Part shown: piece by piece, positions 51,763 to 62,056 of the stretch
Position numbering within the stretch: the stretch's first letter is position 1
Layout: each line of letters opens with the position of its first letter
Source: Xanthomonas sontii
GTDB lineage: Bacteria; Pseudomonadota; Gammaproteobacteria; Xanthomonadales; Xanthomonadaceae
Assembly (NCBI RefSeq): GCF_040529055.1
Contig: NZ_CP132342.1
Coordinates: 4,338,001 to 4,402,000 of the forward strand
Length of the DNA stretch: 64,000 bases
Direction of reading: 5' to 3'
Translations under genes and position numbers: made by a program
The notes under the pieces: model-generated
What the model was told of the DNA's origin: nothing
Database searches by the model: none
Seen by the model: the letters and a program-made list of their open reading frames with translations, nothing else

Positions 51763-52656
51763 ATGACCCTGGAACAACTCACGCTGTTCGTGGCGGTGGC
51801 CGAGCGCCAACACCTGACCCTGGGTGCGCAGGCCGCGCACCGCACGCCGTCGGCCGCCAGTGCCGCGATCAAGGCGCTGGAGCAGCAGTACGGAGTGGCG
51901 CTGTTCGACCGGGTCGGCCGCGGCCTGGTGCTGACCGCGGCCGGTGCGGCGTTCTGCGCCGACGCCAAGGCGATCCTGGCGCGCAGCCGTGCGGCCGAAC
52001 TGGCGCTGAGCGAATGGCGTGGCGTGCTGCGCGGCACCCTCGACCTGCACGCCAGCCAGACCGTGGCCAGCTACTGGTTGCCGACCCGGCTGATGGTGTT
52101 CCATGCGCGCTATCCGCAGATCGAGATCCGCCTGAGCGTGGGCAACACCGACAGCGTGGCGCGCGCGGTGCGCGAGGGCCGCGCCGAACTGGGCTTCGTC
52201 GAGGGCCGCGTGCAGGCCCCCGAACTGCTGAGTTCGCCGCTGGACCACGACCGGCTGCGCGTGGTGGCCGCGCCGGACCATCCGTTGGCGGGGCGTCGTC
52301 GCCCCGGGCTGGCACGACTGGTCGCCGACAGCACCTGGATCATGCGCGAACCCGGCTCGGGCACGCGCTCGGCGTTCGAGGCGGCGCTGCGCGATGCCGG
52401 CATCGGCCCGGAGCGCCTGCGTGTGGCCCTGTCCCTGCCCTCCAACGAAGCGGTGCTGTCGGCGGTGCAGGCCGGGCGCAGCCTGGCGGCGATCTCGCAG
52501 CTGGCCGCGGCGCCGTGGCTGGAGAGCGGCCGCCTGCAGCCCCTCGCCGTGGCCCTGGGCGAACGCACCTTCCATGCCCTGCGCCACCGCGAACGCAGCC
52601 TGGGTGCCGCGGCAGCCGCCCTGCTCGGCTTGCAAGCCCCATCCACCGCGGCCTGA
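51763..52656 (+). CDS. LysR-family regulator, probable controller of yeiH
   Basis: A 297-residue transcription factor. The N-terminal winged helix (MTLEQLTLFVAVAERQHLTLGAQAAHRTPSAASAAIKALEQQYGVALFDR) and a periplasmic-binding-type sensor domain are complete. Its position opposite yeiH points to regulating that gene. Several T-N11-A patterns lie in the 102-base gap, but none stands out. The ATG is at 51763. Confidence 0.9.
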   Translation: MTLEQLTLFVAVAERQHLTLGAQAAHRTPSAASAAIKALEQQYGVALFDRVGRGLVLTAAGAAFCADAKAILARSRAAELALSEWRGVLRGTLDLHASQTVASYWLPTRLMVFHARYPQIEIRLSVGNTDSVARAVREGRAELGFVEGRVQAPELLSSPLDHDRLRVVAAPDHPLAGRRRPGLARLVADSTWIMREPGSGTRSAFEAALRDAGIGPERLRVALSLPSNEAVLSAVQAGRSLAAISQLAAAPWLESGRLQPLAVALGERTFHALRHRERSLGAAAAALLGLQAPSTAA

Positions 52657-52981
52657 GCCTGGCGTGGGCGACGGTAGACGCGGCGCGCGATATCCATTCC
52701 AAAACGAGATAGCCCTCGGCAAATGCTTCATTGGAATGGAATGCCTGTCGCTTCTATCCTCGTTTCTGGTCTCTCGCGCGCCAAGGCAGCGGACGGGGAA
52801 TGTCCGCGGCGCCGCCAGCGGACATGCCACGCACGCCCCGCCACGTCGACAGACACGCCATCGAGGACAGCGATCGGGACAGCCTGCAGCCCTGCATGAC
52901 GCCCTGCCGATTCCTCCAGGACCGGGCTTTCCGGTCCACGCCAATTTGATCGGTCACTTTTTGTCCTGGGAGGGAACAAAA
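52657..52981. other. 325-base leader of the galactan receptor operon
   Basis: This region carries two interleaved inverted repeats at 52694-52765 (listed separately) and otherwise GC-rich DNA without a gene. The receptor start has a strong ribosome site GGGAGGGAAC 5 bases upstream. Confidence 0.6.
52694..52765 (+). promoter_or_regulatory. two interleaved inverted repeats upstream of the receptor operon
   Basis: CCATTCCAA (52694-52702) is the exact inverse of TTGGAATGG (52731-52739). AAACGAGATAG (52702-52712) is the inverse of CTATCCTCGTTT (52754-52765) apart from one inserted base. The order A-B-A'-B' allows one hairpin or the other, or a pseudoknot, but not two simple nested hairpins. It may be an operator pair or an RNA switch for the sugar operon. 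Confidence 0.5.
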
Positions 52982-55672
52982 ATGCCTTTGGAACAGTCCC
53001 GTCGCCCGGTCGGCCGGCGCGCGCACCGCCCTGCCGCCCGCACCCTGCTGGGCGCGGCCATCGTCCTGGCCCTGTCCGGCAGCTTCGCCGCGCAGGCGCA
53101 GAGCACCAGCGCCGATCCGGCAGCCACGCCACCCGCCAAGCCCGACGCCAAGACCGGCCAGCAACCGGTCACCCTGGACAACGTGATGGTGGTCGGCCAG
53201 CGCGCCAGCCTGGAACAGGCCGTGCAGGCCAAGCAGCTCGACGACCACGTGGTGGAAGTCATCTCCGCCGACAACATGGGGCAGATGCCCAACGTCACCG
53301 TGGCCGAGGCGCTGGTGCGCCTGCCCGGCGTCAACGGGACCCGCGACCGCGGCAACGAGAGCCTGGCCACGGTGCGCGGCCTCGGCCCGCGCATGACCAT
53401 GGGCACGGTCAACGGCCGCGAGATCGCGTCCTCCGAACCCAACCGCGCGGTGCGCTGGGAAGTGTTCCCCACCGAGATCGTCTCCACCGTCAAGGTCTAC
53501 AAGACCCCGTCGGCGGACCTGATCGCCGGCGGCATCGCCGCCACCGTGGACATCTCCACGATCAACCCGCTCGATCACACCGGCCCGACCTTCGTCGCCA
53601 CCGGCGGCCCGGTCTACTACGACGAGGCCAAGGACGCGCGCGACTACTCGCCGTGGGGCCAGCGCCTGGGCGCGAGCTGGATCCACCGCATCAACGACAA
53701 CCTGGCGGTCGCGCTCGGCGCCACCTACCAGAAGCAGAAGAACGCCGGCGTCTCGATCGGCAGCTGGGGCTACACCGACGCCAGCAACGCGCGCGATGTG
53801 GATGGCGACGGCAAGGTCGACTACACCCCCTGGGGCGCGGCCGACCAGCTCAAGCTCACCGAACAGACCCGCACCGGCGCCATGGGTACCGTGCAGTGGC
53901 GCTCGGGCAACCTGGAACTCAAGCTCGACGGCCTGTACTCGCGCATCCGCATCGACGAGGACCAGCGCCAGAACTGGTTCAACAACCTCGGCTACAGCAT
54001 CTACTCGGCCAGCAATCCGTACACCACGCCTGGCTCGTCCTACACCATCGTCGATGGCGACGTGGTCGCCGGCACCCTGGCCAATTCCAAGCTGCAGGTG
54101 GACCACGTCGTGGCCCGCTACGACGAGGTCAAGACGCTGGCAGCCGGCGGCCTCAACGCCAAGTGGCGCGGCGACGTGTGGACGCTGGGCAGCGACCTGT
54201 CGTTCTCGCAGGCCAAGCGCGACAACGACTGGCGCGCGGTGCGCTTCGGCAGCAACCCGGACACGGTGTCGTTCGACTTCCGCCACGGCGTCACCCCCAC
54301 CATCAGCACCAGTTCCGACGCGCCGGAATGGGGCATCAGCGGCCAGACCGAGCCGCAGGCGCTGCGCGACCGCATCGCCGCGCTGGCGCTGAGCGCGAGC
54401 CGCGCGATCGAGGATTCGCCGGTCACCGCGCTGGAATTCGGCGCGCGCGCCTCACGCCGCGAGAAACAGAACCGCCACTTCACCAGCTTCCAGTCCGGCT
54501 ACAGCCAGCCGATCTCGGCCTACCAGGATCTGATCTATCCGGTGACGATGCCGGACCTGAACGTGCCGACCCTGACCGGCGGCGACCTGGACGCGATCGC
54601 CAAGCTCGGCTTCGGCGGCTTCGATCCCAACCTGGCCACCGAGCAGCGTCTGGATCACTGGAACGTCGAGGAGAACGTGCGCGAGGCCTTCGCCAAGGCG
54701 GTGTTCAGTACGCAGTGGTTCGGCGTCGACGTCACCGGCAACGCCGGCGTGCGCGTGGTCCACACCGACACCGACAGCCATGGCTACGACACCGTCGGCG
54801 GCGTGGTGCAGCCGAGCAGCGCCGGCAAGACCTACACCGACGTGCTGCCCAGCGCCACGGTCAACTTCCTGATCGATCCCGAGCGCATCCTGCGCGTGTC
54901 GGTGGCCAAGGTGATGGCGCGGCCGCCGCTGGACGAACTGCGCACCGGGCGCGCGCTCGACGACCCCAACACCACCGTCGGCCAGCTCACCGGCAGCGGC
55001 GGCAACCCGCAGCTCAATCCGTTCCGCGCCACCCAGCTCGACCTGTCCTACGAGTGGTACTTCCACAAGGAAGCGCTGGCGGCGCTGGCGCTGTACCGCA
55101 AGTGGGTGGATTCGAGCATCGGCTACAAGACCCAGCACGAGACCATCGACGGCCGCGACTACCTGATCAGCGGTCCGTTCAATGGCGGCGGCGGCTACAT
55201 CAACGGTGCCGAGCTGACCTTCCAGACCCCGTTCTTCTTCATCCCGCACATGGAGAACTTCGGCATCTACTCGAACTACTCGTACGTGGAATCCAACCTG
55301 CACGAGTTCTCGCCGGCGGACAATCCGCTGCCGCTCAGCGGTCTGGCGCGCAACACCGGCACGCTGGACCTCTGGTACAACAACAGCAAGTTCGAAGCGC
55401 GGATCGGCTACAAGTACCACAGCCCCTACACCGTGGTGTACGGCTGGAACGCGGCGCGGCTGGCGCGACTGGAGAGCGAAGGCACGGTGGACCTGAGCCT
55501 GGCGTGGCGCTACAGCGAGCACCTGGGCTTCAAGTTCCAGGTCGGCAACCTGACCAACGAACCGTTGCGCGCCTACAGCGACAACAAGCGCAACCGGCTC
55601 GCCAACCAGGACGATGGCGGCTACCAGCTGTTCGGCCGCCGCTTCGCCCTGGAAGCGACCTACACGTTCTGA
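52982..55672 (+). CDS. TonB-dependent receptor for oligosaccharides (galactan locus)
   Basis: An 896-residue outer-membrane receptor. A long Arg-rich signal region (to about residue 40, SFAAQAQ) is followed by the plug domain (about 65-200: VEVISADNMGQMPNVTVAEALVRLPGVNGTRDRG). The sequence RGLGPRMTMGTVNGREIAS marks the carbohydrate-type receptors common in Xanthomonas. The barrel ends RRFALEATYTF with terminal Phe. It precedes a GH53 galactanase by 16 bases, so it probably imports galacto-oligosaccharides freed at the surface. Confidence 0.92.
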   Translation: MPLEQSRRPVGRRAHRPAARTLLGAAIVLALSGSFAAQAQSTSADPAATPPAKPDAKTGQQPVTLDNVMVVGQRASLEQAVQAKQLDDHVVEVISADNMGQMPNVTVAEALVRLPGVNGTRDRGNESLATVRGLGPRMTMGTVNGREIASSEPNRAVRWEVFPTEIVSTVKVYKTPSADLIAGGIAATVDISTINPLDHTGPTFVATGGPVYYDEAKDARDYSPWGQRLGASWIHRINDNLAVALGATYQKQKNAGVSIGSWGYTDASNARDVDGDGKVDYTPWGAADQLKLTEQTRTGAMGTVQWRSGNLELKLDGLYSRIRIDEDQRQNWFNNLGYSIYSASNPYTTPGSSYTIVDGDVVAGTLANSKLQVDHVVARYDEVKTLAAGGLNAKWRGDVWTLGSDLSFSQAKRDNDWRAVRFGSNPDTVSFDFRHGVTPTISTSSDAPEWGISGQTEPQALRDRIAALALSASRAIEDSPVTALEFGARASRREKQNRHFTSFQSGYSQPISAYQDLIYPVTMPDLNVPTLTGGDLDAIAKLGFGGFDPNLATEQRLDHWNVEENVREAFAKAVFSTQWFGVDVTGNAGVRVVHTDTDSHGYDTVGGVVQPSSAGKTYTDVLPSATVNFLIDPERILRVSVAKVMARPPLDELRTGRALDDPNTTVGQLTGSGGNPQLNPFRATQLDLSYEWYFHKEALAALALYRKWVDSSIGYKTQHETIDGRDYLISGPFNGGGGYINGAELTFQTPFFFIPHMENFGIYSNYSYVESNLHEFSPADNPLPLSGLARNTGTLDLWYNNSKFEARIGYKYHSPYTVVYGWNAARLARLESEGTVDLSLAWRYSEHLGFKFQVGNLTNEPLRAYSDNKRNRLANQDDGGYQLFGRRFALEATYTF

Positions 55673-55688
55673 GCCGGTGGAGACCCGC

Positions 55689-56864
55689 ATGCGATCCAGA
55701 CGCACCTGGCTGCCGGCGCTCGCGCTGGCCCTCGCCACCGCCCTCGCCGCGCCCATGGCCGGCGCCGGCACGCTGTACCTCGGCGCCGACCTGTCCTACG
55801 TCAACGAGATGGAGGATTGCGGCGTGCAGTACCGCGACCACGGCGAGGTGCGCGACCCGTTCGAGCTGTTCCATGCGCACGGCGCCAACCTGGTGCGCGT
55901 GCGCCTGTGGAACGATGCGCGCTGGACCCGCTACAGCGACCTGAGCGACGTCAAGAAGACCATCCGCCGCGCGCGCGCGCAGGGCATGCAGGTGCTGCTG
56001 GACTTCCACTACTCCGACGACTGGGCCGACGGCGACAAGCAACTGATCCCCAAGGCCTGGGCCAACATCACCGACCAGGACGAACTGGCGCGCACGCTGT
56101 ACGGCTTCACCTACGACACGCTCAGCGCACTGGACCGCGCCGGGCTGATGCCGGAGCTGGTGCAGGTGGGCAACGAAAGCAATTCCGACCTGATGGACAG
56201 CCAGCCCTGGGACAAGCGCCGGCCGATCGACTGGACCCGGAATGCCAAGCTGTTCAACGCCGGCATCCAGGCGGTGCGCGACGCCGGCGCGCGCTCGACG
56301 ATCAAGCCCAAGGTGATGCTGCACATCGCCCAGCCGGAGAACGTGGAGCCGTGGTTCGCCGACGCCGCCAAGGCCGGCGTGCGCGACTTCGACTTCATCG
56401 GCATCAGCTACTACCGCAAGTGGTCGCGCGAGACCATGGACCAGCTCGGCGCCACCATCAAGCGCCTGCGCCAGCGCTATCCGGCCGAAGTGATGGTGGT
56501 GGAGACCGCCTATCCGTGGACGCTGGAAAGCGGCGACCCCTCGCCCAACCTGCTCGGCGCCGACTCGCTGATCAAGGGCTACCCGGCCACCCCGCAGGGC
56601 CAGCTGAACTACCTGGTCGACCTCACCCAACTGGTGGTCGACAACGGCGGCAGCGGCGTCGTGTACTGGGAACCGGCCTGGACCAGCAACACCTGCAAGA
56701 CCCGCTGGGGCGTCGGCTCCTCGTGGGAGAACGCCAGCTTCTTCGATTTCCGCCACGGCAACGAACTGCTGCCCGGCATCGGCTTCATGCAGCACGCCTA
56801 CCGCCCGGCGCCGGCCACGACGACCGGCAAGCGTGCCGCGCCGGCGCAGGACGCGCAGCCATGA
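55689..56864 (+). CDS. GH53 endo-beta-1,4-galactanase (arabinogalactanase)
   Basis: A 391-residue secreted enzyme that cleaves beta-1,4-galactan, the side chain of pectin. The signal peptide covers about 26 residues (ALAAPMAGA). The TIM-barrel has the acid/base Glu163 (VQVGNESN) and the nucleophile Glu272 (VVVETAYPW), with HYSDDWADGDKQ near the substrate cleft. The C-terminal TTTGKRAAPAQDAQP tail is disordered. The ATG at 55689 follows GGTGGAG and the receptor stop by 16 bases. It overlaps the GH2 start by four bases (ATGA). Confidence 0.93.
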   Translation: MRSRRTWLPALALALATALAAPMAGAGTLYLGADLSYVNEMEDCGVQYRDHGEVRDPFELFHAHGANLVRVRLWNDARWTRYSDLSDVKKTIRRARAQGMQVLLDFHYSDDWADGDKQLIPKAWANITDQDELARTLYGFTYDTLSALDRAGLMPELVQVGNESNSDLMDSQPWDKRRPIDWTRNAKLFNAGIQAVRDAGARSTIKPKVMLHIAQPENVEPWFADAAKAGVRDFDFIGISYYRKWSRETMDQLGATIKRLRQRYPAEVMVVETAYPWTLESGDPSPNLLGADSLIKGYPATPQGQLNYLVDLTQLVVDNGGSGVVYWEPAWTSNTCKTRWGVGSSWENASFFDFRHGNELLPGIGFMQHAYRPAPATTTGKRAAPAQDAQP

Positions 56865-59422
56865 TCGAACTGAGCCGCCGCGACCTGCTGCGCTCGCTGG
56901 TCGCCGGTGGCGTGCAGATGGCGGTGCCCGGTGCCGCCGCGGCGCTGGCGCCGGCCGCGCTGGCCGCCACGCCCACCCGCAGCGATGCCATTGCGCCGCT
57001 CTCGCTGGACCTGGACGACGACGCACCGCGCCAGCGCCTGCTGTGCGATGGCGGCTGGCGCTTCCATCTCGGCCACGCCGACGACCCGGCGCGCGACTTC
57101 AACTTCGGCACCTTCCAGCGCACCTACGCCAAGGCCGGCAAGGACACTGCCGACGCCGCCCTGCTCGCCTTCGACGACAGCGCCTGGGAACGCATCGACC
57201 TGCCGCACGACTGGGCGGTGGCGCTGCCGCCGCGCCAGGACCCGACCTCCACCCTGGTCAACGGCGAAGACCCGTCCGCCGCGCACGGCTACAAACCGCT
57301 GGGCCGCACCGATCCACAGACCAGCATCGGCTGGTACCGGCGCGTGCTGGAGATTCCGGCCGAGGACCTGGGCAAGCGGATCAGCCTGGAATTCGACGGC
57401 GTGTTCCGCGACTGCATCGTGTTCTGCAACGGCCACATCGTCGGCCGCAACGGCAGCGGCTACTGCGGCTTCGACGTCGACCTCAGCGACGTGCTCGACT
57501 ACGGCGCCAGGAACATCATCGCCGTGCGCGTGGACGCCACGCTCGGCGAAGGCTGGTTCTACGAAGGCGCCGGCATCTACCGCCACGTCTGGCTGCGCAC
57601 CACCGACGCACTGCACGTGCCGATGGACGGCGTGTACGTGCGCAGCGTCTGGGACGGCGGCGCCGCGCAGGCGCTGGTGGAGACCGAACTCGGCAACCAC
57701 GGTCCGACGCCGCGCCAGTGCAGCGTGGTCTCGGTGATCCGCGCGCCGGACGGGCGCATCGTCGCCCAGGCCAGTTCCGCGCCGATCACGGTCGAGCCCG
57801 GCGTGGTGCAGCGCGCGCAGCAGACCCTGGACCTAGGCACGCCCGCGCCGTGGTCGCCGGAACACCCGCAACGCTACACGCTGTCCACGCGCCTGCTCGG
57901 CGACGGCCTTCCCTGCGACGCGACCACCACCCGCTTCGGCGTGCGCCGCCTGCAGTTCGATCCGCAGCGCGGCCTGCTGCTCAATGGCGCGGCCTACAAG
58001 CTGCACGGCACCAACAACCACCAGGACCATGCCGGTGTCGGCACCGCCATTCCCGACCGCCTGCACGAATGGCGTCTGCGCCAGCTCAAGTCGATGGGCT
58101 GCAACGCCTACCGCAGCGCGCACAACCCGGCCTCGCCGGCGGTGCTGGAGCTGTGCGACCGGCTGGGCCTGCTGCTGATCGACGAGACCCGGCGCATGTC
58201 CTCCGACGACGAGGCCATGGCCGAACTGACGTCGATGGTGCGGCGCGGCCGCAATCATCCCTGCGTGATGCTGTGGTCGCTGGGCAACGAGGAACCGCAG
58301 ATGGTCACCGCGCGCGGCGCGCGCATCGTCGCGCGCATGCAGCGCCTGGTGCGGCGCCTGGACCCGACCCGCCCCACCACCTTCGCCATGGACAAGGGCT
58401 TCGACGACGGCGTCGGACAGGTCGTGGACGTGGTCGGCTTCAACTACCGCACCACGCAGATGGACGCCTTCCACGCGCGCCATCCGCAGATCCCGGTCTA
58501 CGGCAGCGAGACCGGCAGCACCGTCGGCGTGCGCGGCAACTACCGCACCGACGACGTGCGCGGCTATGCCCGCGCCTACGACCTCGACTACCCCTGGTGG
58601 GCCAGCAGCGCCGAAGCCTGGTGGAGCTATGTCGCGCAGCGCCCGTACATCGCCGGCGGCTTCGTCTGGACCGGCTTCGACTACCGCGGCGAGCCGACCC
58701 CGTACAACCGCTGGCCGAACGTGGCCTCGCAGTTCGGCACCCTCGACAGTTGCGGCTTCCCCAAGGACAACTACTGGTACTACCGCGCGCAATGGACCAC
58801 CGCGCCGGTGCTGCACCTGTTCCCGCACTGGAACTGGGACGGCTTGCTGGACGAGCGCGACAACGGCATGGTCGACGTGTGGTGCCACAGCAACCTGGAC
58901 GCGGTAGAACTGCTGGTCAACGGCGTCAGCCAGGGCCTGCAGCAGGTGCCGGCCTACGGCCACGTCGAGTGGCGCGTGCGCTACGCACCCGGCCGCATCG
59001 AAGCGCGTGGCTACCGCGGCGGCAAGCAGGTGCTGACGCAGCTCCGCGAGACCGTGGGCGCCCCGGCCGCGGTGCGCCTGCGCTGCGAACGGGCGAATCT
59101 GCTGGCCGACGCCGAGGACGTGGCCGTGGTCGCGGTGGAGATCGTCGATGCCAAGGGCCGCATCGTGCCTACCGCCAGCGACGCCGTGCGCTTCGCCGTC
59201 CGCGGCCCCGGCCGCCTGATCGGCGTGGGCAACGGCGACCCGTCCAGCCACGAACCCGACAAGGCCGACCAGCGCCACGCCTTCAACGGTCTGTGCATGG
59301 CCTTGCTGCAAACCACGCGCGATGCCGGCACGCTGACACTGGAAGCGACCGCGCCCGGATTGGCGCCTGCGCGGCTGGCGCTGAACAGTGTGCGCACCAG
59401 GCCGCGGCCGTTCGTCGCCTGA
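56861..59422 (+). CDS. GH2 beta-galactosidase with Tat-type signal
   Basis: An 853-residue glycosidase. The N-terminus SRRDLLRSLVAGG has the twin-arginine export pattern, with cleavage after about residue 35. The GH2 jelly-roll (DDSAWERIDLPHDWAV), immunoglobulin-like and TIM-barrel domains follow. The acid/base Glu477 is in LWSLGNEEPQ and the nucleophile Glu550 in VYGSETGST. A C-terminal DUF4982/Big-like part ends the chain. It would remove galactose from the oligosaccharides made by the GH53 enzyme. The start overlaps the GH53 stop (ATGA). Beta-glucuronidase or mannosidase activity is not excluded by sequence. Confidence 0.88.
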   Translation: MIELSRRDLLRSLVAGGVQMAVPGAAAALAPAALAATPTRSDAIAPLSLDLDDDAPRQRLLCDGGWRFHLGHADDPARDFNFGTFQRTYAKAGKDTADAALLAFDDSAWERIDLPHDWAVALPPRQDPTSTLVNGEDPSAAHGYKPLGRTDPQTSIGWYRRVLEIPAEDLGKRISLEFDGVFRDCIVFCNGHIVGRNGSGYCGFDVDLSDVLDYGARNIIAVRVDATLGEGWFYEGAGIYRHVWLRTTDALHVPMDGVYVRSVWDGGAAQALVETELGNHGPTPRQCSVVSVIRAPDGRIVAQASSAPITVEPGVVQRAQQTLDLGTPAPWSPEHPQRYTLSTRLLGDGLPCDATTTRFGVRRLQFDPQRGLLLNGAAYKLHGTNNHQDHAGVGTAIPDRLHEWRLRQLKSMGCNAYRSAHNPASPAVLELCDRLGLLLIDETRRMSSDDEAMAELTSMVRRGRNHPCVMLWSLGNEEPQMVTARGARIVARMQRLVRRLDPTRPTTFAMDKGFDDGVGQVVDVVGFNYRTTQMDAFHARHPQIPVYGSETGSTVGVRGNYRTDDVRGYARAYDLDYPWWASSAEAWWSYVAQRPYIAGGFVWTGFDYRGEPTPYNRWPNVASQFGTLDSCGFPKDNYWYYRAQWTTAPVLHLFPHWNWDGLLDERDNGMVDVWCHSNLDAVELLVNGVSQGLQQVPAYGHVEWRVRYAPGRIEARGYRGGKQVLTQLRETVGAPAAVRLRCERANLLADAEDVAVVAVEIVDAKGRIVPTASDAVRFAVRGPGRLIGVGNGDPSSHEPDKADQRHAFNGLCMALLQTTRDAGTLTLEATAPGLAPARLALNSVRTRPRPFVA

Positions 59423-59682
59423 GGCGGGCGCGCTTTCAAGGCGCCGTGCGGCGCCATCGTCATGCGCTCCCGACTCGGTTCTCCTACGCGGCGCTGGCGC
59501 GTCAGGTACGTCCGCCCAAGCCGTGGTCGGCACACGCGCGACGCAGAATGAAGTGAAGCCGCTGACGCGTCATCCCGAAGCCGATCTACGACGCCTCGCC
59601 AGCGTCGCCGCAGCCACGACGCTGCATCGCCCCGGCGATGCACGCTCCCCCACCGCGCATCGCGGCGAGGGAGCGCCGGGCC
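59423..59682. other. gap between convergent GH2 and GH29 genes
   Basis: A small palindrome GGCGCC-GTGC-GGCGCC lies at 59440-59455, 18 bases past the GH2 stop. No T-run and no gene. Confidence 0.45.
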
Positions 59683-61611
59683 TCACCGCAAGCGCGAGAA
59701 GGCACCGATCCCGGCGATCGACAGCCGCTCGGCGGGCAGCGCCGTTTCGGCGAACGACAGCCGCAGGTAACGGATCTGCCGGACCTCGGGGAAATTCAGC
59801 CGCTGGGTCGAGAGCGCGTAGGCGATATTGGACAACTCGCCGCCACCGGCCGGCTGCCAGTGCTGGCCATCCTCGCTGCTTTCGGCGCGATAGCCCTTCG
59901 GCGGCGCCGCACCGTTCATCACCGTGCGCGAGGGGGTGAGGCTGAAGCCAGCGACTTGGCGCAGCGCACCGAGGTCGATGGTCACCTGCACGGGATGGTC
60001 CGGCGTGGGAGCGGGCACGACCCAGATCGTGCCGGCATCGTCGTCGAGCAACTTCTCCGCTCCCGGCGCACTGGCCGCGACGATGCGCCAACCCGCGGTG
60101 GACAGCACGTCCGGCGCGTTCGTCGTAGGCCGCGCGACCGCAACGGGCGCCACCGCGCGGAACAGCGCGAATTCGCTGATCGCCGGACAGACCGGTGCCT
60201 CGAGCACACGCAGGCGCACACGGCGCGCGGCGATCGGACGATCGAGCCGCAGGATCCGCTGCGCGCCGATGCATTGCGCTTCGGCCAAGCGCTGCCATTG
60301 CCCGTCCACCTCGGCGTCGATCGCGAAGCGGGTGACGCGCACGCCCAGCGGCAGGTATTCGCGCAGCCGGATCAGATCGAAGCTATGCGCCGCCGACAGT
60401 TCCAGCGTCAGCGTCGGCGTGGTGACGTCGTCCGGCGTGGACCAGTAGCTGTCCGGCTGGCGGTCGAGCACCCGCTCCGGCTCGAACCCCGGACCGCGCG
60501 ACGCGCTGGCGCTGGCCTTGGCGCCCTTGGCCAGATCGATGGCGAAGCTGGCGCGGATCGCGTCGCCGAAGCTCTTCAACACCGCGACGTCGTGGTCGGC
60601 GATGCGGCCGCGTCGGTCCGGCGGAAGATTGAGGTTCATGTTGGTGCCGCGCGCGACCGAGGTATCGAAGTAGCGCACCAGATTCTCCGGGCTGCGCACC
60701 TTGCCGTCTTCGTCGGCATGGTAGAACCAGCCCGGCCGGATCGAGGTGTTGGTCTCCGCAGGCCACCACAGGGCCCCGCCCCGCACGCCGGCGTTGCCGT
60801 TTTCCTGCGTGTAAGGCGCATTGGGCATGGTCGGCCAGCACGGATCGCCGGCCACGCCCTCCTCGTTGCCGACCCAACGGATATCTGCGCCCAGCGGGTC
60901 GAAGGTGCAGGCCATCGGCTGGTGTTGGTGCACCAGCTCGATCATCCGCGGCCAGTTGTAGTAGGCGGGGGCATCGATCTTGCGGGTTTCGCGCGCTCCA
61001 CCGTAGTAACCGTCGCCACCATTGGCGCCGTCGAACCAGAACTCGAACAGGTCGCCATAACCCGTGCACAACTCGACGATCTGCTTGCGGAAATAGTCGA
61101 GATAGCCGGGACGGCCATACTCGGCGTGGTTGCGATCCCAGGGAGAGAGATAGATGCCGAAGGCCAGGCCGACACGCCGGCACGCCGCGGCCATTTCGCC
61201 GACGATGTCGCCCTTGCCGTTCTTGTAGGGCGAATTGCGAATGCAATGCTCGGTCAGGCGCGTCGGCCACAGGCAGAAGCCATCGTGGTGCTTGGCGGTA
61301 AAGATGATCCCCTTGAGGTTGCCGGCCTTGGCCGCGGCGACGATCTGATCGGCGGAGAAATCGCTGGGATCGAACTTGCGCGGATCTTCGTCGCCGTAAC
61401 CCCATTCCTTGTCGGTGAAGGTGTTCATCGCAAAATGCACGAAGGCGTATTGCTCCCACCGGTGCCAGCGCAGCTGCCGCGCGCTTGGCACGGCGCCCCA
61501 CGGTGCCGGCCCTTTCGGACGCGGTGCGGCCACGATCCGGGCGGCGGATGCGCTGAAGCCCGCGGCGACGGCCACGACACCCGTGGCAAGAAAGGTACGA
61601 CGATCGATCAT
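59683..61611 (-). CDS. GH29 alpha-L-fucosidase with carbohydrate-binding domain
   Basis: A 642-residue exported enzyme. The signal segment ([18 protein letters not shown]) has a twin-arginine-like RRTF. The GH29 barrel has [33 protein letters not shown] and the nucleophile Asp194 in [11 protein letters not shown]. Two discoidin/F5-F8-type C-terminal modules (about 350-640, for example [14 protein letters not shown] and [14 protein letters not shown]) probably bind sugar. It removes fucose, perhaps from xyloglucan or galactan. It is convergent to the galactan operon, so it shares the theme but not the transcript. The ATG at 61611 begins the signal. Confidence 0.9.
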   Translation of the reverse strand: MIDRRTFLATGVVAVAAGFSASAARIVAAPRPKGPAPWGAVPSARQLRWHRWEQYAFVHFAMNTFTDKEWGYGDEDPRKFDPSDFSADQIVAAAKAGNLKGIIFTAKHHDGFCLWPTRLTEHCIRNSPYKNGKGDIVGEMAAACRRVGLAFGIYLSPWDRNHAEYGRPGYLDYFRKQIVELCTGYGDLFEFWFDGANGGDGYYGGARETRKIDAPAYYNWPRMIELVHQHQPMACTFDPLGADIRWVGNEEGVAGDPCWPTMPNAPYTQENGNAGVRGGALWWPAETNTSIRPGWFYHADEDGKVRSPENLVRYFDTSVARGTNMNLNLPPDRRGRIADHDVAVLKSFGDAIRASFAIDLAKGAKASASASRGPGFEPERVLDRQPDSYWSTPDDVTTPTLTLELSAAHSFDLIRLREYLPLGVRVTRFAIDAEVDGQWQRLAEAQCIGAQRILRLDRPIAARRVRLRVLEAPVCPAISEFALFRAVAPVAVARPTTNAPDVLSTAGWRIVAASAPGAEKLLDDDAGTIWVVPAPTPDHPVQVTIDLGALRQVAGFSLTPSRTVMNGAAPPKGYRAESSEDGQHWQPAGGGELSNIAYALSTQRLNFPEVRQIRYLRLSFAETALPAERLSIAGIGAFSRLR

Positions 61612-62056
61612 GGACGCCTCCGGCTCTACACAAGCCCGGATCTTAGCTTTTCCAACGGCGAAACAGTCCTGCCCGAAACGACACACGAGCATTCAAAGGG
61701 CACAACGTCACCGTGTGGCCGATCCTCCGCCGCATGCTCGGGAATTGCACTGCGTGCTGTCGCCGGTCCACTTTTTTACGGACAATGGCAACTGGCACCG
61801 AGACGACTCGCACGCAGTGGCTGCGGACTCGGCATTGCACGTGCCGCGTACGCATCGGACATTCGCTGTCTCGCGATTGACCTTCCTGCCTTTGTCCATG
61901 GAAACGGCGCGCCCCCGACGTTGCACCGTGGATCGGCAGGTGGCGCATCGAACCACGCACCGGGCTGGCGCCGCGTCACGCTGTCATTTGCGGCCGGCAC
62001 CCGTCCATACTTGCCCACGGACAGCCACCCCGAAATTCCTTAAGTCACTGAATCAG
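61612..62056. other. 445-base gene-free stretch before mutS
   Basis: Clearly less GC-rich than the genes around it. I see no believable gene, repeat or hairpin; it should contain the promoters of the fucosidase and of mutS, but I cannot point to them. Confidence 0.45.
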
